From positions 1 through 64,000 of IMG/VR virus record IMGVR_UViG_3300027782_000025: a stretch of DNA of 64,000 bases. One strand, written 5' to 3'. Source of the stretch: a virus. Positions 11,872 through 18,825 of the stretch are shown here, one piece after another (position 1 is the stretch's first letter; each line of letters begins with the position of its first letter). Below the pieces are notes generated by a model that saw nothing but the letters and a program-made list of their open reading frames with translations, was not told where the DNA came from and did no database searches. The translations under genes were made by a program, and so were the position numbers.

Positions 11872-12297
11872 ATGAGCTATGAATCGATGAGTGAAGCGGA
11901 GAAGTTAAAAATCTGGATCGCTGGCGTGAATGGAGAGAATAAGATGACCATCAGTGATTTTGACTATGAGCCGGGCGGGAAGTGGGACTGCGGGCATTTG
12001 AATTTCACTGCCACTACGCCTTTTGGCGACTTAGAATGGGAGGAAGTTATCCCAGGGCCACGCCATAGCGGCGACTCAGCGTCAGTTACAGTCACGTTGG
12101 ACGGGGATGACGTATCAGATTTATTCTGTGACCTAGACTTTGAAGCGCCACGCGAGGAAGGGCGCTGGGCAGACGAATTTAGAGAGGACGACGGGGTTTT
12201 GGATCAGCTCTTTGTCTACCTTGAGGCCATCAAAGATCAGCTGGTGGCGTTTAAAAAGGAGAAAAACGAGAGTCCTAGCGACGATAGAGACGAGTAA
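11872..12297 (+). CDS. Acidic hypothetical protein (141 aa)
   Basis: MSYESMSEAEKLKIWIAGVN leads into an acidic beta domain (DFDYEPGGKWDCGHLNFTAT, then T-P-F-G-D-L-E-W-E-E) and a charged helical C-terminus (VYLEAIKDQLVAFKKEKNES). Overall charge is strongly negative. No family recognised. ATG 11872 follows TAAGGAGAGAAAAG. Confidence 0.75.
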   Translation: MSYESMSEAEKLKIWIAGVNGENKMTISDFDYEPGGKWDCGHLNFTATTPFGDLEWEEVIPGPRHSGDSASVTVTLDGDDVSDLFCDLDFEAPREEGRWADEFREDDGVLDQLFVYLEAIKDQLVAFKKEKNESPSDDRDE

Positions 12298-12324
12298 TCG
12301 GTTTCCAAGGAGGAAAGCTGGGGG

Positions 12325-12352
12325 TTGCCCCAGCAGCCCCGTCTGTTACAAA
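12325..12352 (+). promoter_or_regulatory. Promoter with class A leader
   Basis: TTGCCC (12325-12330), 16 bp, TACAAA (12347-12352) preceded by TGT; GGGG/CCCC pair; TTTCC-AAGGA-GGAAA hairpin at 12302-12316. Confidence 0.8.
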
Positions 12353-12390
12353 GTATTGGGTTCGGAAATCACACTTTTAGGAGAAGAAAA

Positions 12391-12666
12391 ATGACAACTG
12401 AAGAATCGATCTACGTGGACATTATCGAAGACAAAGTCCCACCGACCAGCGTTCTTGTTACGAATGCCCCGATTGAAGCCAATATTAAGGAGCACAAAGA
12501 AATCGGCTCCCTTTGCCCCTACCAACGCGACACCTTGCGTTTTGTCAGCATCCTCAACGTCCATGACCGGATAGCTCAAGCTAAAGCGTGGAGGGAAGCG
12601 AATTACACCGTTCAAGGGCTGGTTCCGAACCTCCTTGAAACCGCCCGGAATTACGCCAAGAGCTAA
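12391..12666 (+). CDS. Hypothetical protein (91 aa)
   Basis: MTTEESIYVDIIEDKVPPTS, a beta-like segment VLVTNAPIEANIKEHKEIGS, then L-C-P-Y-Q-R-D-T and a helix IAQAKAWREANYTVQGL. Nothing recognised. ATG 12391 follows TAGGAGAAGAAAA. First gene of a two-gene unit with that at 12711. Confidence 0.7.
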   Translation: MTTEESIYVDIIEDKVPPTSVLVTNAPIEANIKEHKEIGSLCPYQRDTLRFVSILNVHDRIAQAKAWREANYTVQGLVPNLLETARNYAKS

Positions 12667-12710
12667 CTTCCCTAGGGGTTTCGTAAACACACTTTTAAAG
12701 GAGAATCGAA

Positions 12711-13085
12711 ATGATAATTAAAAAGCTGATCTTCAGTAAATCGCAAACGTCTATCTTAAACGCATGGAGCCGTCAGCTCCAAGCATTATTCAGTGTCTCG
12801 CATGAAGGTGAAGAAGGCTATTTCCTCTACGAGGCGACATTTTACCGACAGTTTCCGACAAAAGATTCATCAATATTCGCTGACGATGACGACGATGTCG
12901 AGTACTTTTGCGACATCAAAAGTATTCTCACGGAAGACGACCTCATGTATGATGAGGACGAAATCTTTAGCGTCTTAAACGACTTTAATTATGGCGGCGC
13001 GTTCCATATGGAGCCAGAGCACAAAGAAATTACGCCATCAATCAAAGAGATAATCGAGGGTCTGTACAAGAAACCAATAATATAA
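12711..13085 (+). CDS. Hypothetical protein, paralogue of the protein at 7332 (124 aa)
   Basis: It shares K-L-I-F, the L-Q-A-L-F-S-V-S-H block, L-Y-E-A-T and F-C-D-I-K-S with the protein at 7332-7658 but carries an extra acidic insertion (FADDDDDVEYF). ATG 12711 follows AAAGGAGAATCGAA; the leader keeps only the GGGGTTTCGTAAACACAC part of class A, without a -10 or -35 box, so the gene is co-transcribed with that at 12391. Function unknown. Confidence 0.75.
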   Translation: MIIKKLIFSKSQTSILNAWSRQLQALFSVSHEGEEGYFLYEATFYRQFPTKDSSIFADDDDDVEYFCDIKSILTEDDLMYDEDEIFSVLNDFNYGGAFHMEPEHKEITPSIKEIIEGLYKKPII

Positions 13086-13115
13086 TCCGGTTTCCAACGA
13101 GGAAAGCGGGTGGGG

Positions 13116-13144
13116 TTTACTCCTCCACTCGCCTTTGTTACAGG
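13116..13144 (+). promoter_or_regulatory. Promoter with class A leader
   Basis: TTTACT (13116-13121), 17 bp, TACAGG (13139-13144) preceded by TGT; TTTCC-AACGA-GGAAA hairpin upstream. Leader GGGGTTTTAGCA. Confidence 0.72.
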
Positions 13145-13179
13145 GTTTTGGGGTTTTAGCATTTTTTCAAGGAGAAAAA

Positions 13180-13860
13180 ATGGAAAATAGCTTCTTTGGT
13201 GACAAAAGAGTCCTTTTAAAATTTGATAAAAGAGACCAAGAATTCGAGAAATGGTTACTGAATTGTGAAGATCAAGCAAATACCATAGCATATATTAATG
13301 GGGTAATCGATGGAAGATGGCCAGAAGCAGAGCCGATCTTAATGAAAACAGAATACGCCGTAGGATATGCAGATAAATTCATTAAAGGAAGATGGCTTGA
13401 AGCCGAGCCATATATAATGAAAAACCCAATATTGGCCTATTGTTACGCTGAAGAAGTTATAAAAGGAAGATGGCTAGAAGCCGAACAAACCATAATGACA
13501 GATCCAGAATGCACCATCGCCTATGCTTTAGAAATCATCAAAGGAAGATGGATAGAAGCAGAACCTTTTATAAAGACTTCCCCAGCATGTGCCGCGGCGT
13601 ACGCTATCGGTATCACCAAGATGAGATGGGAAGACACACAGCTTGAATTGCGTATACTTGAATGTACGACAGAGTTAAACTACATCAGAAATCCTTCATC
13701 TGACTATTGGCAACATTCATGGGGAACCGGTGTTACTAAATACGTTTATGCCAGAATGGTTGCTAAAACATCTTGGAAAAAGCTGTATGCCGAAGTTAAA
13801 GCCACGCATGCCGAGATCACATGTTACGATAACATTAATCTCGTCGGTGTCGAAGAGTAG
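13180..13860 (+). CDS. WPEAE-repeat protein, single-module type (226 aa)
   Basis: After a 45-residue N-terminal segment come five units of about 28 residues, each of the form A-x-x-Y-A-x-x-x-I-K-G-R-W-[PLI]-E-A-E-P-x-I-M-x-x-P. The last unit is changed to M-R-W-E-D-T, then comes a helix with V-Y-A-R-M-V-A-K and the end Y-D-N-I-N-L-V-G-V-E-E. The repeats look like helical hairpins of an alpha solenoid, probably for protein binding. Members at 16418, 39607, 45579 and 52320 share the repeat, and that at 55293 is distant. I know of no named function. ATG 13180 follows CAAGGAGAAAAA. Confidence 0.8.
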   Translation: MENSFFGDKRVLLKFDKRDQEFEKWLLNCEDQANTIAYINGVIDGRWPEAEPILMKTEYAVGYADKFIKGRWLEAEPYIMKNPILAYCYAEEVIKGRWLEAEQTIMTDPECTIAYALEIIKGRWIEAEPFIKTSPACAAAYAIGITKMRWEDTQLELRILECTTELNYIRNPSSDYWQHSWGTGVTKYVYARMVAKTSWKKLYAEVKATHAEITCYDNINLVGVEE

Positions 13861-13863
13861 CTA

Positions 13864-13891
13864 TTTCCACTCGGTTTCCATTTGTTACAGG
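13864..13891 (+). promoter_or_regulatory. Promoter with a weak -35 box
   Basis: TTTCCA (13864-13869), 16 bp, TACAGG (13886-13891) preceded by TGT. Leader GGGTTTTAACAC. The -35 box coincides with a GGTTTCC-like sequence. Confidence 0.5.
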
Positions 13892-13925
13892 GTTTTGGGT
13901 TTTAACACTTTTTTCAAGGAGAAAA

Positions 13926-15053
13926 ATGATGAATACTGTAGTAATGCAATCGGCCAGCCTCTACTTCAAAGACAATGTAAGTGACAAAGTCTACAACGTC
14001 ACCCTCGAAGAAGCAGATGGTGGATACATCGTCAACTGCTCATGGGGTAGACGAGGCGGAGCCTTACAAAGTGCCACGCAAACCAAATCCCCAGTATCCA
14101 TCGACAAAGCCATCGCCATCTACCATAAAAAACTATCCGAAAAAACCTCTAAAGGATACATGCCCACCTCCGACACCGGCAGAACACTCGGCAACTCCAT
14201 AACCGTGCCCGACACCGATAAACCATTCGAACCAATCTGTAACCTACTAAACCCTATAAACGAATACCAACTCAAACAACTGCTAATAGACGACTCTTGG
14301 ATCATGCAAGAAAAAATGGACGGCGTGCGCATGATCCTCACGCGCAAAGGCGACAGCATCACCGCAGTCAGCCGAACAGGACGCGAAGCCACAATCCCCC
14401 AAGAAGTACACGACACCCTCATCAAGACCTCAGTCCAGAACTACATCATCGACGGAGAACTAGTCGGCGACGTCTACCACGTATTCGACCTCCTAAGACT
14501 CCAAGCAATGGACTTCGCGGCCAAGAATACCTTCGAAGAAAGATATGAAGCACTCGTCGAACTACTCAACGGCATCGACGACACCAACGTCAAAGTCGTG
14601 AAGACCCACTCAGGCTACGACAAAACCCAGGCCTTCGAAGACCTTAAATCCGCCGAAGGCGTGGTGTTCAAGCACAAAAACGCGTTCTATAAGGCTGGTA
14701 GACCATCAAGCGGTGGCGGATACTTGAAATACAAGTTCTACAAAAGCTGCAGCGCTCTGGTCACCGGGATAAATGACAAAAGGTCTATAGCCCTGAGTTT
14801 AATCGAAGACATGCCAGAGCACGGTAGCGAATATGTCGTCGGTAGAAGGCTCATATCAGTAGGGAACTGCACCATCCCCGTGAATTATGACTTCCCACAA
14901 AATGGTGACATCGTTGAGATTAAATACCTCTATGCTCGGAAGCCTAGCAACGCGCTCTACCAGCCGAGCTACCTTGGTAAAAGGACGGACATCCAGCTTA
15001 AGGATGTCCTATTGTCGCAGCTCATCTATAAGGTGGGTGAGGAAGAGGAATAG
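13926..15053 (+). CDS. ATP-dependent DNA ligase with N-terminal WGR domain (375 aa)
   Basis: Residues 5-70 form a WGR domain (signature CSWGRRGG at 38-45), a module known from PARPs and some bacterial proteins that binds DNA. From about residue 100 there is an ATP-dependent ligase: nucleophile lysine K130 in E-K-M-D-G-V-R, Y-I-I-D-G-E-L (motif III), H-V-F-D-L, E-G-V-V-F-K (motif IV) and L-K-Y-K-F (motif V). It should seal nicks in phage DNA in replication or repair. The C-terminal OB-like part is short, about 100 residues. ATG 13926 (with another at 13929) follows CAAGGAGAAAA. Confidence 0.92.
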   Translation: MMNTVVMQSASLYFKDNVSDKVYNVTLEEADGGYIVNCSWGRRGGALQSATQTKSPVSIDKAIAIYHKKLSEKTSKGYMPTSDTGRTLGNSITVPDTDKPFEPICNLLNPINEYQLKQLLIDDSWIMQEKMDGVRMILTRKGDSITAVSRTGREATIPQEVHDTLIKTSVQNYIIDGELVGDVYHVFDLLRLQAMDFAAKNTFEERYEALVELLNGIDDTNVKVVKTHSGYDKTQAFEDLKSAEGVVFKHKNAFYKAGRPSSGGGYLKYKFYKSCSALVTGINDKRSIALSLIEDMPEHGSEYVVGRRLISVGNCTIPVNYDFPQNGDIVEIKYLYARKPSNALYQPSYLGKRTDIQLKDVLLSQLIYKVGEEEE

Positions 15054-15089
15054 TACCATTTCCAACGAGGAAAGCATGGGGTGGGGGGA

Positions 15090-15118
15090 TTTACTCTTCC
15101 GCCCCTTTTTGCTACAAC
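15090..15118 (+). promoter_or_regulatory. Promoter with class A leader
   Basis: TTTACT (15090-15095), 17 bp, TACAAC (15113-15118) preceded by TGC; TTTCC-AACGA-GGAAA hairpin at 15058-15072. Confidence 0.75.
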
Positions 15119-15154
15119 GTATTGGGTTAATAACACTTTTCAAGGAGAAAAACG

Positions 15155-15367
15155 ATGAGATTCAATGTAACAGCCGAAAATGCCGAACGCCTAAGGCCAG
15201 ACGAAGTAAAAGCAATACTCGAGAACCTAATCGAAACCGCCTGCACTCATTTCGAAGACGTGCTAGACTCAGACTCGGACCACGACCCCGAGTGGAAAGA
15301 ATACGCTCGGAACTCCCTCGACATAAAATTCACAATCGAAATCGCCCAGAATCAAGGAGAAATATAA
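15155..15367 (+). CDS. Small hypothetical protein (70 aa)
   Basis: MRFNVTAENAERLRPDEVKA begins a helical protein with ILENLIETACTHFEDVLDSD and an acidic loop, then a C-terminal strand DIKFTIEIAQN. It overlaps the next gene by one base (TAATG), so the two are translationally coupled. No family recognised. ATG 15155 follows CAAGGAGAAAAACG. Confidence 0.75.
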   Translation: MRFNVTAENAERLRPDEVKAILENLIETACTHFEDVLDSDSDHDPEWKEYARNSLDIKFTIEIAQNQGEI

Positions 15368-15570
15368 TGAAATACAAAATCCTAATCGACGACAACGTAA
15401 CCGACCTAATGGAAAAAGTCAACACCCACCTCGAAGACAAATGGGAAATAATAGGCTCCCACACTGTGGCCATCCGCAAAACACAAAACCGATACTCAGG
15501 CGAACGACTTATGGACTGCTATAGCCAGCTAGAATATACGCAAACAGTCATCAAACATATTGACGATTGA
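15367..15570 (+). CDS. DUF1737-like small protein (67 aa)
   Basis: M-K-Y-K-I-L-I-D-D-N-V-T-D-L-M-E-K-V-N at the start, D-K-W-E-I-I-G-S-H in the middle and Y-S-Q-L near the end follow the outline of DUF1737 proteins (Y-K-h-h, then V-N-x-h-h-x-x-G-W-x-h-x-G). These are small proteins of unknown function in bacteria and phages. It overlaps the stop codon of the previous gene. The promoter for the next gene starts in its last codons. Confidence 0.65.
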   Translation: MKYKILIDDNVTDLMEKVNTHLEDKWEIIGSHTVAIRKTQNRYSGERLMDCYSQLEYTQTVIKHIDD

Positions 15571-15595
15571 CAAAGCCCATTAAACCTGCTACAAT
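15567..15595 (+). promoter_or_regulatory. Near-consensus promoter
   Basis: TTGACA (15567-15572), 17 bp, TACAAT (15590-15595) preceded by TGC. The -35 box overlaps the TGA stop codon of the preceding gene. Confidence 0.85.
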
Positions 15596-15632
15596 AAAAC
15601 CAGATTTCACCATTTAACCAAGGAGCATAAGC

Positions 15633-15911
15633 ATGAAAAAGAAAACCGAAAAGAAACCAGAAGTAATGATCGTCTGGGCCTCAACCAAAGAACACCTTGA
15701 CAAAGGAGAAATCCACGTCCTCGACTCCTACGTCGGCCCCCGAAAATACCTAAAAGACGAACTCGATCCCAGACTAACCATGGGAAGCGACCAAAAACTC
15801 CCATTCGCCCAAACGTGGCAAGAAGCCGTTTTCTTCATGGGTGAAAACCTAGGCAAACCAGTACAACTCCTCACCTCCGTTGGCAAACGCGTCGGCCTCC
15901 TCGAAGACTAA
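15633..15911 (+). CDS. Hypothetical protein (92 aa)
   Basis: A Lys-rich start (MKKKTEKKPEVMIVWASTKE) leads to a beta-rich body with HVLDSYVGPRKYLKDELDPR and a helix TWQEAVFFMGENLG. No family recognised. ATG 15633 follows CAAGGAGCATAAGC. It is followed after nine bases by the next gene, so the two form one unit under the promoter at 15567. Confidence 0.75.
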   Translation: MKKKTEKKPEVMIVWASTKEHLDKGEIHVLDSYVGPRKYLKDELDPRLTMGSDQKLPFAQTWQEAVFFMGENLGKPVQLLTSVGKRVGLLED

Positions 15912-15920
15912 GGAAAAAAC

Positions 15921-16337
15921 ATGGACCCACTAAGAACCTGTACATGCTGCGATAAAGAGCTACCCCCGGCCTCCTTCCCAAGAGAAGTCGGGGACTGCGA
16001 AGAATGCTGCGCCAAACGCTTCCTAATAGATATGTTCGAAAGCCCAAAAAGCGAACAACACTTCTGGAAATTCCGCGCGTGGAGCACAACAGCCTACGAC
16101 ACCAAAAGCCTACTCGAAGAAGAATCCGAATACTTCCACATAGAAGTCATGCAAAAAAATCTCCGCATCACCCTAGGCATCAAGAAAAAGACTAATTCAG
16201 AAGACGAATATCTAATCTGGGTAGGTGACAAACAATTATTAGTAAAAGCCACCCCTATGACCCCCGAGACAATCGAACTCGGTGAAGACAGTGGCAAAGT
16301 AATAAGTATCCACGAAGCAAAAGACCGATTAGAATAA
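15921..16337 (+). CDS. Zinc-finger-like hypothetical protein (138 aa)
   Basis: The N-terminus has CTCCDKEL, then P-P-A-S-F-P, then CEECC: a C-x-x-C...C-x-x-C arrangement within 25 residues that would bind one zinc ion, like the short zinc ribbons in phage proteins of the type C-x-x-C-x-x-x-L-P-x-x-x-F. The rest is a mixed domain (FHIEVMQKNLRITLGIKKKT) of unknown type. ATG 15921 follows TAAGGAAAAAAC; the spacing to the previous stop is nine bases. Confidence 0.75.
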   Translation: MDPLRTCTCCDKELPPASFPREVGDCEECCAKRFLIDMFESPKSEQHFWKFRAWSTTAYDTKSLLEEESEYFHIEVMQKNLRITLGIKKKTNSEDEYLIWVGDKQLLVKATPMTPETIELGEDSGKVISIHEAKDRLE

Positions 16338-16352
16338 TTCACATCCATAGAA

Positions 16353-16381
16353 TTTACACCTTGACCATTACCTGCTACAAA
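16353..16381 (+). promoter_or_regulatory. Promoter with class A leader
   Basis: TTTACA (16353-16358), 17 bp, TACAAA (16376-16381) preceded by TGC. The leader GGGTTTTTAACAC precedes CAAGGAAAC. Confidence 0.72.
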
Positions 16382-16417
16382 GTATTGGGTTTTTAACACT
16401 TGTTCAAGGAAACTAAG

Positions 16418-17173
16418 ATGAATGCTGAAATGCTACGAGCATCGGCTACTCCGAGTAAAGCTTGCAGATATGCCATTGACAATGTTACAAAACGATGGAG
16501 AAGAAAAAAAGCTTTAGAACCAATAATAATGACAAGCGCATTCTGTGCTATGGATTACGCTTGCCATGTGATTGAAGGTCGTTGGCCAGAAGCCGAACCT
16601 ATTATAATAACAAATCCATATGCTGCCTTAGAATACGCTATAAACGTTATCAAAGGTAGATGGCCGATAGGCGAACCAATTATATTAACGGACCCTGCGC
16701 GATCAGTATTATATGCTGAATACGTCATCCGTGGCCGCTGGTTAGATGCCGAACCGAGCATTATGACGTTAGAACCATGCCGTGGTGAACATATTCAACG
16801 CTATGCCAAGGAAGTAATGAAAGGAAGATGGCTAGAGGCAGAATCCAACCTATCAAAAGACGCAGAATATTCTTATATCTATGCCAGAGAAGTAATAAAA
16901 GGCCGCTTCCACGAGGCAGAGCCTACCATAAAGGCAAACACACGATATGCTTATCAATACGCAAGAGACTGCATCAGAGGAAGATGGGAAGACCCTTTGG
17001 TGGAATTAAGAATCCTAGAATACGGCAGCTTTAGCATTCGCGGCCGCCCATCAGAATACGCGCTTGAAATCGCAAAAATGTCACCAGACTCACTAAGAGC
17101 AGAACTCGAAATATACCTCGCAGATTTCTTGCCGAACGATAATGACGACCTTACCGACACCAAATCAGAATAA
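16418..17173 (+). CDS. WPEAE-repeat protein, single-module type (251 aa)
   Basis: Six units of the form A-x-E-Y-A-x-x-V-I-K-G-R-W-P-x-[AG]-E-P-x-I run from about residue 30 to 195; the last has G-R-W-E-D-P-L-V. They are followed by a helix (YALEIAKMSPDSLRAELEIY) and end N-D-N-D-D-L-T-D-T-K-S-E. This end corresponds to the place where the multi-module protein at 39607 continues into its T-E-E-A-I-D-R-L linker. ATG 16418 follows TCAAGGAAACTAAG. Paralogue of the gene at 13180; function unknown, probably an alpha-solenoid binding protein. Confidence 0.8.
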   Translation: MNAEMLRASATPSKACRYAIDNVTKRWRRKKALEPIIMTSAFCAMDYACHVIEGRWPEAEPIIITNPYAALEYAINVIKGRWPIGEPIILTDPARSVLYAEYVIRGRWLDAEPSIMTLEPCRGEHIQRYAKEVMKGRWLEAESNLSKDAEYSYIYAREVIKGRFHEAEPTIKANTRYAYQYARDCIRGRWEDPLVELRILEYGSFSIRGRPSEYALEIAKMSPDSLRAELEIYLADFLPNDNDDLTDTKSE

Positions 17174-17185
17174 AAGGAGTAAGTC

Positions 17186-17497
17186 ATGCTAAACTGGCTC
17201 AGAGAAAAATGGACCGTCAAACAAACACCCTGCAGTGGAGCCACCCCCAACTGCCACATAATATCCGCCGCCACCGGCAAAATCATCTTCAAGGATAACC
17301 GGTACGGCCGGTCTCTAGAAAGCGCCACCCTCATGAGCGCCGCCCCAGAACTCTACGAGGCCGCAGAAAACGCATACTGTGACCTCCTAAATATCCTCTC
17401 AAGCATTGACCCAGAAAAGAAAAGCCTAGCTTGGGAGACCATAGACCAACTACAGAACGCGCTCAAAAAAGCTACCAGCTACCACAACGAGGAATAA
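17186..17497 (+). CDS. Hypothetical phage protein, SAAPEL type (103 aa)
   Basis: MLNWLREKWTVKQTPCSGAT is followed by a beta hairpin and S-A-T-L-M-S-A-A-P-E-L-Y-E-A-A-E, a motif typical of small phage proteins with A-x-L-I-A-A-A-P-x-L-L-x-A-L (the protein at 32721 has the same). Function of this group is unknown to me. ATG 17186 follows AAAAGGAGTAAGTC. Its stop codon overlaps the start of the sigma factor gene (TAATG), so the two are coupled. Confidence 0.78.
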   Translation: MLNWLREKWTVKQTPCSGATPNCHIISAATGKIIFKDNRYGRSLESATLMSAAPELYEAAENAYCDLLNILSSIDPEKKSLAWETIDQLQNALKKATSYHNEE

Positions 17498-18153
17498 TGG
17501 CTAAAAAGCAACCACCAAGGCCAAGACACCCCGATGTCGACAAAGCCTGGGAACAACACCATAAGCTATTAAAATATTGGGCCTCTAAATGTAAAAGAAT
17601 ATTCGGCGGCCATGTAAACACATATCTATCCGAACTTTATATAAAGCTCAACAACGACCTATGGCTGTTCGACCCATCAAGAGGAGTAAAGTTCTCAACC
17701 TATTTCTCTACCCAAATACTTGGATACCTATACCGCATCGTCAGACTAGAATCAGAAGCCGAAATGGCCACTTGGGCCGGCACCTATTCAAAAAGCAAAA
17801 CCAGCTTCAAATGCAAAGTATTCAGCGAACAATGCTGCAACATAGATCGACAAGAGTTTAAAGACAAAAGAGATTACTACAACTGGGTGCACGATATGAT
17901 AGAAGAAATCGGTGGAAGAGAAGAAGCATGGTACTGGCTCACCTTCAACATAAGCGCCAGATCGATAGATATAATCCACCGCCGATTCGTCCTAGGGCAC
18001 ACCCTAGAAGAAATCGGCCGGCATTATAATGTGACTAGAGAAAGAATAAGACAATTAGAGTTTTTAGCGATGGCCACAATCAAAGAACGATTCGGTAACA
18101 ATAAAAAAATCGAAACACTAATCAAAAGATATGGCTTAAAATTTAAAGATTAA
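17497..18153 (+). CDS. Sigma70-family RNA polymerase sigma factor (218 aa)
   Basis: Residues 56-80 (LWLFDPSRGVKFSTYFSTQI and on) match sigma region 2, F-D-x-x-R-G-x-K-F-S-T-Y. Residues 155-198 match region 4: H-T-L-E-E-I-G-R-H-Y-N-V-T-R-E-R-I-R-Q-L-E is a nearly canonical -35-binding helix-turn-helix. Regions 1 and 3 are reduced, giving a compact factor of ECF or phage type. It would direct host RNA polymerase to a set of phage promoters, possibly the late ones. ATG 17497 overlaps the previous stop codon and follows ACGAGGAAT. Confidence 0.9.
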   Translation: MAKKQPPRPRHPDVDKAWEQHHKLLKYWASKCKRIFGGHVNTYLSELYIKLNNDLWLFDPSRGVKFSTYFSTQILGYLYRIVRLESEAEMATWAGTYSKSKTSFKCKVFSEQCCNIDRQEFKDKRDYYNWVHDMIEEIGGREEAWYWLTFNISARSIDIIHRRFVLGHTLEEIGRHYNVTRERIRQLEFLAMATIKERFGNNKKIETLIKRYGLKFKD

Positions 18154-18365
18154 TAAGGATAGCCCCAGTGCGGAACCAACACATCACAAACCCTAATCAT
18201 ATGCTCAGCAGGAATACAACGCGCCACCAACTGCCGGTCCTGTGACGTCCGATAAGACGCCACATCCTTCAACCCCTCCTCCTTCGACTCATAAATAATC
18301 TCATTAATCGGCGCCCAAGTATCACCCTTCTTACTCGACTTCTTCAATTTAACAAGTCTAAACAT
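18150..18365 (-). CDS. Small hypothetical protein (71 aa)
   Basis: MFRLVKLKKSSKKGDTWAPI continues with N-E-I-I-Y-E-S-K-E-E-G-L-K-D and ends VLVPHWGYPY. Basic N-terminus, aromatic C-terminus. ATG 18365 follows AAAGGGAGTTGGTA; a TTG two codons upstream is an alternative. Its last bases overlap the end of the sigma factor gene, tail to tail. Confidence 0.65.
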   Translation of the reverse strand: MFRLVKLKKSSKKGDTWAPINEIIYESKEEGLKDVASYRTSQDRQLVARCIPAEHMIRVCDVLVPHWGYPY

Positions 18366-18799
18366 TACCAACTCCCTTTAAAAGAAGCGCCAAGGTTCAC
18401 CTTATTAACCACATGAGGGTCCTGCGGCAACACATCAGTATTAACATTAGTCTCAATAGATCTAGTGCAACCGCAAAATAAACACAAAACTAAACACACT
18501 AGTAAAGCTTTACATTTCTCCCAAAGGAAATAACTGAGCCCAGAAGGCATATAACCATGCTTTAACCACAGCCTACCCTGCTCGCGCCGATTCTCAAGGA
18601 ATTTAACCCTTAAGTATCTCTTAACAATCCCACCACCACAATCAACACTGGCGATCGTAGTAGCCCCGCCAAGATCCAAACTCGGCGGGGCTACAGTTAC
18701 CATGATTTCTCTATGATCAACACCCTCTTTGATCAGCTTTATAATCATCTCTTCGATAAAATAATCAGCTGACTCTTCTGGCAACATTTCTTCTAACAT
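18365..18799 (-). CDS. Hypothetical protein with a lipobox-like segment (144 aa)
   Basis: The first 40 residues are acidic helices (MLEEMLPEESADYFIEEMII), then comes a beta-like segment, and around residues 95-117 a hydrophobic stretch ends L-F-C-G-C. From the internal Met (M-P-S-G-L-S-Y-F-L-W) the last 61 residues look like a small lipoprotein: short basic start, hydrophobic core, lipobox and a polar tail. That is the layout of an outer-membrane spanin, but the upstream part reads as one frame, so I leave it as one gene. ATG 18799 follows TGGAGGAATT. Confidence 0.55.
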   Translation of the reverse strand: MLEEMLPEESADYFIEEMIIKLIKEGVDHREIMVTVAPPSLDLGGATTIASVDCGGGIVKRYLRVKFLENRREQGRLWLKHGYMPSGLSYFLWEKCKALLVCLVLCLFCGCTRSIETNVNTDVLPQDPHVVNKVNLGASFKGSW

Positions 18800-18825
18800 A
18801 ATTCCTCCATGAAATATATGATTAA

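Noticed and set aside
14120-14425. Long open frames on the opposite strand of the ligase, helicase and methyltransferase genes
   Set aside because: They have no ribosome binding sites and no family motifs, and lie under genes with clear motifs, so they are shadows.
1047-16381. The TACAGGG at the -10 boxes resembles a CsrA binding site (R-U-A-C-A-R-G-G-A)
   Set aside because: It lies upstream of the expected transcription start, so it would not be in the RNA; the phage CsrA more likely acts on AGGAGA boxes, if anywhere here.
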